The notes under the pieces: generated by a model
The model's database searches: none
What the model saw: the letters and a program-made list of their open reading frames with translations, nothing else
Told to the model about the DNA's origin: nothing
Translations under genes and position numbers: made by a program
NCBI RefSeq assembly: GCF_964275005.1
Contig: NC_092698.1
Coordinates: forward strand, 32,357,162 to 32,421,161
Origin: Diadema setosum
Lineage: Eukaryota; Echinodermata; Echinoidea; Diadematoida; Diadematidae
Direction: 5' to 3'
Length of the DNA: 64,000 nt
Part shown: piece after piece, positions 49,901 to 60,700 of the stretch
Numbering within the stretch: position 1 is the stretch's first letter
How the letters are laid out: each line of letters opens with the position of its first letter

Positions 49901-52900
49901 GATAACAAACAAACAATACATAACAAAACTAAACTACTTATATGCAAAATTGAATTTCTGGCAACTCACAGCTCCATTGGTGTCCAGCTCAGACGTCTCG
50001 GAGCTGGTGTACTCGTCTCCTGCGTCATTGCTAAGGGTGGAGGGCTGGGAGGAGCCCAGGGCTGTTTCCGTTGTCAGGCTGTTACTGCTCCTGGGTAGAC
50101 GACAGAGGCGGAGAAAATTACATTTGTCATGACATTTCAAAATCACACGGTTGACTGACAAGCCTCCAAATACCATATTACTGACATACACCAAACTTTG
50201 ACCAAGTTATGATCGATCAAAAGTTGTGCAAAAATAACACTAATTTACCTATTTTGACAGAATTCTTTCAGACATACATCTACATATCACTAACTTGATT
50301 TAATTGCTTAAAACAGCAACATTTTATGATACGCCTCACAACTGAGGAGCTCACAGAGTTTCCAGATCTTGCTTCAAATCTTAAGCTATCTTTAACCCTT
50401 AAACCAATCATCATATGCTATTCTATATATGGCTTCTCTTTTCATCAAGATATTTTATCTAAATAAGATGAAAAAAAAAACCCCAAAACCATCTGCTTAA
50501 CCAACAAAATTTGAACTGCTTGAATACCTATTCACACATCATCAATTCAATCCGGCCTCCCTGGCAGTGAAAGTATGACAGCAAGTATAAAAATTTTCAT
50601 TACATAATCACCTTTAGCATAACCCATAATGTTTGAAAGTCTTAAAACAAGCTCTTCCGCCAATATCAATGCTCATCTCCACTTACGCCTTCCTCAGGAG
50701 ATTCCTCCTCTTCCGCTTGGACTTCTTCCTTGGTAACGGACAGCTCGTCTCCAGTTGGACAAAGATGTTCTCTCCCTGGCAATACACCTGACTCAGACTC
50801 AGTTCATAGGATTCGTCATTACACTCCGACCCAAGTCTGAAGATGCAAAATATGTGAATGGCAAAATGATGGTTATGTTTGTACATCACTTTTTAACAGC
50901 CAGACTGTGTGCAATACTTGGCACAGCAAACTTCTTTGCATGCAGTCTAACATTGCTAACAAATATTCAATCTGTACATGATGCTTAATAGAGTTGTACG
51001 TGAGTAGATAAAACAAGTCTCCAAATTTTGCAAGGACACATGAAAAGTCTTCCTCTGTCTTTGACTTAAATTGTTTCCATGTATTCCACATAGTGAGAAT
51101 GTGACTCTAGAAATGTATAGTTCTGACATATTTACCATTTACAAATTTTTTGTAAGATGCCATGAGCATTTTTTTTTTCTACAGACCATCAAAAGTTGCC
51201 AAAACCTTCAAGGATATCCAGCCATGAAAAGCACCCCTGTGGGTATAATTCTCTTATTATTTTCGATAATTGAAATGCAGCTCTAAGTTTTTCATGTCAA
51301 GCTTCACTCATGTTCTACTCCATACATAAATTGCTATGGAATTAACACAACTACTTGAAATGATAGTATCATATGGAACCATGTGGTGCTGCAGTACGCT
51401 GTCAGACTTACTTCAGGATGGGCGTTGGCTGTAGGAAAAGCTCCGACTTATCCTGACTGTCAATACTCTGGTGACTGGTGGCGCTGGTCATGTGACGTCG
51501 CACACCACTACCCGAGCCACCTGTGGTTCCACATGAAAGAGAAACAGAACATTGTCATTGTCATACATAGATCTATATCACTCTGCTTCATGTATTAAAA
51601 TATTCTAACTCTCACTCACTGAATTCTCTATACACAAAGTACTGATCATGCTTTTTGATACAGAAAAATTTCCTGGGGAATAAATTCCCTGGTACAACAG
51701 GTTATCATTTCAGATGCTGGATTCAAAAAAGACTGATTACCTGCATAGATGAGTTCACTGGATTTAAAATAGTTTAACAACAGACACCCTGTACTACTGC
51801 ACATTTGCAATTTCAAATGATTGCAGTACACATACTGCATATTCATACAGTGCAATCCAGCCATAAGATGCGCATACGTCTGAATGATCTGAGTTAGGCA
51901 TGACTCCAGTATGTAAAGATACGATGAACTGGGATAAACATCCATATGAAAGACACAGCAAGAACAACAAATCAATACCTTCGCATGTTGGGTGCATGAT
52001 CCATCGAGACAGAAAGTCAACAACAAAAATAATGACACATTACATTGGTAAAACGGCCCACAATGATGCATAGAGAATATGAACACAACAGCACTACATA
52101 CAGCAAACTTAAGAAAACATAGTTCATGCCATGAAAGGGCAATTCAATTCAAACAAATACATAACATTGCACTCAGTTTGGTGAAGGATTGTTTTTTTGG
52201 GTTTTTTTGTTTTTGTTTTTGTTTTGTTTTGGGTTTTTTTGGGGGGAAATATGATTTTGCTTCATTATATTCCGAGTAAACTTGTTAATCCGTTCACTGC
52301 TATTCAGGGTAGACTTGTTAATCCGTTCACTTCTATTGGACTTCTGTAAAAATCAAATGCAACTATCAGAATACAGGACACATGGTTTCCTCCAGCCCAT
52401 GGTAACATCAAAATAAAGAGCATCATCGATGTCATGTAGCAACAAACAATATCAGTTCCTTCTTTAGTGTGAAATGATTAGTAAAAGCCGTGTAAAGAGA
52501 TACTTGTCACACTGTAGTTAAGTGTTAATTTCAATTTTAGATTAGTTTGGTGCACACACTGCAGACGAGTTCTGAGTTTTCCATTTGGCCACATTAGAAT
52601 ACATTTCATGTGACAATGATTTTCATGCAGCACAAATCAAAATTGTCACTAGCCTGCTGACTGATGGCTGGCAAAAGCTGTAGCAGTATGTAAGAAACTC
52701 TGCCAAGTCTGGCAGAGTTTCTGCTGAACCCTTCAATTATCACGATAATTGTCTATTTACAGAATACATTGTATGTGACCGAGGATTTTGATCTACTGTA
52801 AGAAACATATGGGTGATAAAGTATAGTTAATATCACTGGAATGAAGATAGCCCTCCCGATCTTACAAAATACTAACAACAAACTATAACATTACTACAAC

Positions 52901-55900
52901 CAAATATAACAGAGTCAAAATAATCTTAAACATATGGGGGAAGAATGACACAGTATCAAAATATCTGGCTGTTTAATGTTTATGCTGACAGATCTGTAGC
53001 TACAAAGCTGCTGTGTATATTCAATAAAACAGCAGTCTTGATGCAAATGAAGAATGAGCATTAGTAAACAGAGCGTAGAAAGGAATTTGATATGAAATAT
53101 GACTTTGTTTGAACAATATGCCTTCAAATGAGTATAAACAATGTATATGATATTGGTAGCAAGGGATGACCTGATTTTGAAGTAGCGGTTCTTCGGACAT
53201 ACAATGACTTATATGATTTTTCTGGTGTTATTGTGATTGCGAATGACTATCAAAAGGGGATTGTGAATCAATGCTATGGGAAAATAATCCTCAAAAAGTT
53301 CAAACAACTGTTCTGCATTTCATAAAGTTGTCACTTGCCAGATACTGTTCATGGGGAACAAAACCAATCATCAAGATTTGTGTAGAGTTTTGGAGTCCAT
53401 GAATTACTTCTAATCAATCCCTTGAATAGAAGACTTGATAACATTTTGACTGATTGAAATACCTCTGATGGAAAGGACTAAAGAGGAGATGACATGTCAA
53501 GACACTATGTGAAAACTGTGTTGGGGCTTAAAACAACTGGTTGGACATTTTAAATAAAGGTTTACAGACAAGCAAGATTTCAGGTGACACTTGGCAAACA
53601 CCGTTTGCTACTATTTTGTGATACATGCACAACATTCACCGTCAGAACCAAAAGAGCATCACACCAATATACATATTCCATTGCAAAAGAACAAGTGAAG
53701 AACAAGGGACAAAACAGCTGAAGAAACTGCATGCCGACTGAACCCGATGAAAACATAATGCAATGCTACTGATGATGAGCAAACTCAATTGAGCCTGTGG
53801 GGGAGGGGGCGGGGCACAGGAAGGGGGCATGGCACACAAAGGTAGTGTCTGACTGGTGGGAAGGAGGCTTACCGGACTTCAAAGCAAGACCCTGGACTGG
53901 CTGGTCAGCCATTAGTTCCTCCAGTGGCCAGACCAGCGGCACCGCTGTTTGCATGCATGCAATGACCGAGTCAGCGCAAATTACTGCAAGGACAGCGTGC
54001 ATGCATGAGGTATATTGTATTGTGAAGTCAAAAGCCATTCAAGCATACATTTGGGATGGATGGGGTTGCTTTGACATTAAGTGAAACGAACTTAATGTTT
54101 GCTTCATGAGCAAATTCAACTCATAAATGAGTGTGTTATTGTACACTTTTAGTGCTGAGCACTTCCAAGCTAGTTCTCTATGTTTGGCAAGTTGTTGTGC
54201 ATGTGCAGTATTTTAACAGACACAATAATAAAGATCCACACCATGAACTGAACGTCAATCGGGCATTTTCTCCTCTCTGGTTCTCAGCTGATGACATCAA
54301 AATGACATCAAAATTTGACAGATCTCAACACTTCCTACTGTAATATGAAATTTCTGAAGAGCTTGTACATGCATACTTCACATGTTAAACTCAAAAAGAA
54401 ACCTCCACTATAAAATCAGTCTATATGGTAGAGCTATAATACAACCACTATAACAAGAGAACCTGTGACTTTCTCTTGAAATTAATTACTTTGATAGATG
54501 AACTGCACAATATTCATTTTTTTTTCTATTTGCCTTGACTACCCATTGAGTTTGTGTGATATCTGACATTACTTGATTTGAAAAGTCTGCTCAGTTTTTA
54601 GAATGCCAAATCTCGCAATCTGAGTCACCATATGATCTTGTAAATTTATCAAAGATGGAAAAAGGAAGAAGATAATGATGAGAAGAAAAGAAAGAACAAA
54701 CAATTTATCATACTTTCTGATATTTAAGTGAATCAAGAAGTACTTACTACCAATAAAACATTGATCGTATTTGTTAAATTATCTTAATTTTGACCTACTC
54801 TCTTATTTTTTTCCTAATCCAAGTGAGATATTTGAATCATACAAGCCTAAATACAGCCTGGAATAACATCTTATCTACAGCTGTAGAACAGTTTTTTACA
54901 TCAAGCTGCCAAACAGTCAACAAACCCAAAATACTGCAATCTCACAGAACGGTACACTCACCAAGAGAAAAAAAAAATAACTTGCAAATGAAAAGAAATT
55001 CAAGGATAACTTGTTCATGGCAAACACATAAACACTTCAACATGAATTTGTTGCATGCAATTCTAATTCTGTTACCACATAGCATCACACACTTTTCTTA
55101 TTTTCTCTTGCTTGACAGAACTGGAGAGGGTGTCAAATGTTGAAAACTGCTGCCTAAATGTACCTGCCACGTAAGGTTGTGACAGGGACCATGCCTATGA
55201 TATCAAGAAGTACCTTCCATACCAGTATAATTTCTGTTCTACGCATTCTTGCTGCTACAGATACCAATATACCTTTCGTCAGTGCATTTCAGCAGCACAG
55301 CCACATCATTGGCAATCACATAATTGATCCTCCAACATTCACTATAATACAACACACACCTCAGTATTAATAGTTAACATGATTAACATAGGCAAGCATC
55401 ACACAACACATACACACACAGAACCACACTAATACACACATAAATATAGATAGCTTCAAATACATAATCTAACCTGGGGAAAAGGGGTTCCTGCACAGTG
55501 TGACTTGTTAGAAGGGAATACATACTACCTGTCAACTGTTAATTAATATTGAGTGAATTAGATCCACACAGTGATCAGACTAGTCGTGTTGAGTTATGGT
55601 TAGTAGTTTCCATAGATGTAGGTTGTAATCTATTTTTGCATTCATCCTGCACAAACCTGTGATCCTATTATCTGGGGAGGAGCTGTAGCTACCCTTGTCT
55701 CCATTGGGCAGGAACACGCTGTCGGTGCTGTCGAATCGCTTCCGCCTGCCCCCTGGTGGCGCACTTTTGGCCGCTTCATGAGTAAAGGCAGGTGAGAAAA
55801 TAAAGAACGTGTGTCAGGTATCCTGCTATGTTCTTTTTTTTGGGGGGGGGTGGGGAAATTGTTGTTAATTTCTTTTGGTAATAGTAAAAGAAGGTTACTT

Positions 55901-57695
55901 TGTTCAGCTCAGAATATGCACAACTGAAAAATTTAATGACAGGGGGTACCAACTCATAATAAGCATCCCATGAAGAGGAAACAAAATATCTGGTATTATC
56001 AATACCTTTACCCCTATTGCAATCATAACCTGATAAATCCAAGCACAGCTCATTTCCTATTGGCTTCATTCCACTTTAGATTATACATTTGCCATATAAC
56101 AGTGTCAAAAGTGTATGATCAAAAGATAAAACAATGACATGATCAAAACAAATCATGTTATGGCCAAACTTAAACCATCAAATGTGTCACAGTCATCTGT
56201 CAAAATCATGAGAAAGCAGCTATAGTCTTACCTTCGGCCCTGGGAGTGGATGGGGCACTGAGATTTGCAGAACCATCAGTCGGGGCTGTGGATCAGGGAA
56301 AAGAAACAGTCACTGAAATACAGTTCATAACTGCTGACCCAGTTGCAAAAACACAAATGAAACCCACCTTAACTCATTCAGCATGATTAAAACGAATAAA
56401 AATGTAAAGAAGGATGAATAGAAAGCTCCACTGAGCTGACAGAGTAACCCTGGAGGTATCTCTCTACCGATCAATGTTCCCAACCTCTGTCTCACATGGT
56501 CCTTACGTTCTCAGGCTTCACAATCATGAATATTCATGAATACATGCATGCAGAACATACATATTTATATCTAATAGATATCACAGGTAACCTGCATGCA
56601 TGTATTCATGAATATTCATGCTTCGTAATCATAAATATTCGTGAATACATGCACGTGAACATACATATTCATACAAACAGATATGACAGGTAACCCCAAG
56701 GGGTGACCATGGCCGCATTTTATAAAAAGTTGATATGAAAGCAACTCTTGCTGGAATGGCAGTTGTCATGGTAATGACAAGAATCCAGCTTCGTAATTGG
56801 CTGTTGCTATGGGAAGTTGCCATTCCAGCAAGAGTTGCTATCATATCCATGTGTCAAAGATGCTCACAGGCTGTCTCTGGTTTCTCCTCCCCATCACTCT
56901 GGGTCGCCTCCATAATCTTCTCCATGGGGATCTTCAGGCTGCCCGTCGACCCCAGCGACCCTTTGCCATTGCTGCCCTCCTGACCTTTGCCCTGGTTCAG
57001 CTCCAGGCTGCTCTTGGTGCTGTCATTGCCTGGGTCAGAGGTCAGCCATCCCTTGCCCCACAAGTAGAGGTGGTTATCGGTGGCTCCTGCTACTGTGTAA
57101 TCCTCCCCACAAGCCACAGTCTGTTGGGAGTACAAACACCACAATATGACCACACAACATCTACAAATGTACTAAGTTCCTTTTTACATGACAAGTTTTA
57201 CTATACTTTTAAAAAGTCTTACGATGAACTGTTCTTCTTACTTTGCAGGTTTTATGGTTTTTCTCGATATGAAATAGATATTAGACCAATTTTTGAACAA
57301 TGGTTGGACATTTTAGCTATATGATCAGGGGGGCATTTCATGAAGCATTTTTACTTTGTCAGACAAATTTGCTCTTAGCCAATCAGATGCAAGGATTTCT
57401 GTAGCTTGTAACAGTTTGTCAGAAAAATATCCTACCAAAACGCTTCATGAAATGCCCCCCAGATCTATCCTTCTTTAGAATTTACATCAAGCACATATGT
57501 GAATGATTGCATTCAAAAGAAATGAGCTCTCTGGATTACATAATGGCACTACAAAGTATCACATACTTCTACTGATAAGAACTCTCCATTTCTTTCATCA
57601 TGACATTTTAAATCAGCCTATACTACTTCCCGACAATCTGTGAGCCAACTGTATCCACGTTTTCACAAGCAACAGTAAGACCTCATACAAGGATA

Positions 57696-57727
<32 letters not shown>

Positions 57728-60700
57728 CCAAAAGGGACAACAATCATGACAATATTTCCAATTGAATCAAAGTCTACAAGTTGATTGAAATACTGACTGT
57801 AATGATCTTGTCTCCCATGGTTTGGACCTGGGCTGGGGCCTCCCTAGGCTTGGTGTTCCCAAAGCCCAGTTGGCCATGATGGTTCCTGCCAAACATGTAG
57901 ACCAGGCCTCCGTCCATCAGTACAGCACTGTGGTGGGGTCCAACCATCATGTCCAGGACTCGGAACTTGCTAAGGGCCTTCACCACAGTGGGGACCTTCC
58001 TCCCCTCCACCTCCGTCTGGGTGGAGCAGAAAGAACAGAAGAGTTTCATTTTGTCTTCAACTATCACAGATGATGCACCATCATGTTATCAGTGTGAAAT
58101 GGCATGTCTAGTCATCTATTTACAGATCAGTATTATCATTTGATTGTTTCTTTGTTTCTTTCATTTTCATCTGAGAAGATGGATGGATAGCCCATATTCA
58201 GCTGCAATAAATGGTCTTCCATGGGGTCCAGTTGGATGTTAGAAGGGACCACTTCACCGGGTTAAACACCTTGATCTTTGCAATGAATGAATGAAGCAGG
58301 ATCTTTAACGTGCACAACTTATGACTCTCTCACACGAGGGACCTCCATCTTATGTCCTTTCCGAGGGACACAGTGTTTTGCCTCTTACTAGAGGGAACGG
58401 TATGTTTACACACAACATTGCTCAGTGGGACTCGGGGAATCGAACCTGGGTCCCATGGATCGTGAGGCAGATGAGTTACTGACTGAGCTAAAACTCACCA
58501 CCCTACACATTGTACTTCGTAACAGACTACAGCTTTTTACTTGTCATTGGATAGTGATTGCATAATCCTCTACATCATGCTAAGACTGTTGACCCACCTT
58601 TGTAAACATGTTCTTCATGGAGGCCAGAAAGCCCTGCCTGTTGTTGAGACCAAGCTTGTTGTACATGTTGCAGCCACACGCCAGTAGGCAACCCATATCT
58701 GTCAGAAACATGGTCCCGTCAACACCACACTTGACTTCTTGGATGAAGACGGGCTCGCGGAGAGTCACCTCCATGGGTTCAGAACTTGGAATGGGAGGGG
58801 AAAAGTACTAACCTGTTAGAGACACTGACCATCAAGCAGAAGGGCAACGCAGATTGTGGAATGTTGTAGAATGTTGTGGAATGTTATGGACAGTTGTGCA
58901 ATGTTGTGGAATGAAGTTATGACTTACTGAGCACAAATACCCTTCAATTCTCTAGCAGGCACGATACTCTCTAACCACATGGGTCATTCTTTGACGAATA
59001 TTATACAAAGGAGGTTTCTTACAAGAGCTTTGCACACTGTAGTATCTTGGCATTCCTACTTGCATCAAGCTTGTATCAATTTCTGATAATTCAAGACATC
59101 TCATCATTCATTCTTGTGCTTGTTAACACTAATCTACATTATGACTAAAACAGGTGAATGCATTAACATACAATAACCTCACTACTACGAAAAGTAAGCT
59201 TTTAGCATAATTATAGTGCCATAATATCGTTGAGATTATCAACATGATTTAAAATACACAATAATCCATATTCTTCCAAAACAGCAAGCAGTCTTTTTTC
59301 AAAGAGAGTTCAGGTTGCACTCACTAGTCTTCCTCGTCCCCTAGACCAAGCCTGCCATCCTTTCCTTTGCCCCAGGCAAAGATTTCTCCATCAGATCCAG
59401 CCACCACCACATGCTCTGGGCCACAGGCAATGCTAGTCACATCAACACTGTATCAAACAAATCAGGAAAACAAAGAAGATGGCCTTGAGTACACATTATT
59501 TGCAATGCTCCCTTATCTGTTACATTTTCAGATGCAATGGAACAAGATGAGCAAGGTGTCTGAACATTATATGTGCACAAATACTGATGTCATCATGCTG
59601 AAAATCTTGTCAAACTACATTTTGAGCTGATTATGTCCAAAATTTTACCTCCCTCTCCCAGTTGAAGAAATTTTCATCTGAATATTTACGTCAACACCTT
59701 ATCAAATGTCAGTGCTTACAGATCTGCAATTGCCATCTCACTGCAGAATGCACACATTTCTACATAAAAATTTCCATTGGAGTCTCAATAGCTTTGTAAC
59801 TGATGAAAACTTCGGAATGTCACAAAAGGCAATTTTAGAGATATTCCATATATTCATGTCAGAAAGCAAAATGGTAAAGGTGAGGATGATAGTGAGGGGA
59901 TGTGAGGAGATCTGACCTGAGTAGTGATTCAATGAGACGTGGTCTAGAGGCACTGTGGTAGTCTCCGTGGCCCAGGCACCCTGAGGTACCATCTCCACAC
60001 GTCATGACAATGCCGTTGTCACTGCCAAACACGCTGAATCCCTGGCCACATGCAACCCTGGCATGAGTCAGAACAGAAACAGAGGATGACAGACAGCACT
60101 TGATAGAATTATAGCCTTTTTCGGGCTGATACTTGGTAGAGCATAGAGTCCCACAAGAGTCAAACTGACAAGAGCTTGTGTGTTTCAAACTATTGACACA
60201 ACATCTTCCAAGTATATCACTCAAATAGAACATTTTAGATAGGATATCCTTCAACTTTTACAATAACATTTGACCAAACACAAGAAAGTCGGCATCATGG
60301 GAGTGACACACTAAAATAGGTCAACCTCCCTTACCAAAATAACTGAGCAATAATCTTATGTTATTCAAACATAAAATTTAAGGTTTAATTTTCATCAATT
60401 TGAATGGAACATTCATAGAATATTTAAGTCCACGAGTGAGAGGAAACATAAATACAAAAATGCATTCCCCCTAAAAATGACATCTGTCAGAGAGAGAAAG
60501 TGAGGAGATGAAGGACTACAGTAATAAAGCTCAATGTGTCACAGATTAAAACCATTCAAACTGACCTTGTTATCGACTTCCCCTTGAGGGCCTCTACGGA
60601 TGTGGGATTCTTCCTTGGTTCTAGGTCGCCATGACCCAGCTGACCTTTTGTCCCTTCACCCCAGCTATACACAACTCTCTCATAGGTCACCAGGGCTATG

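Noticed and set aside
50687-50836. Alternative acidic reading frame (ELSVTKEEVQAEEEE) in this NEK9-like exon
   Set aside because: It looks attractive, but it has a stop near the exon start and runs into a stop in the next exon; only the basic frame (RKKSKRKRRNL) fits the phases on both sides.
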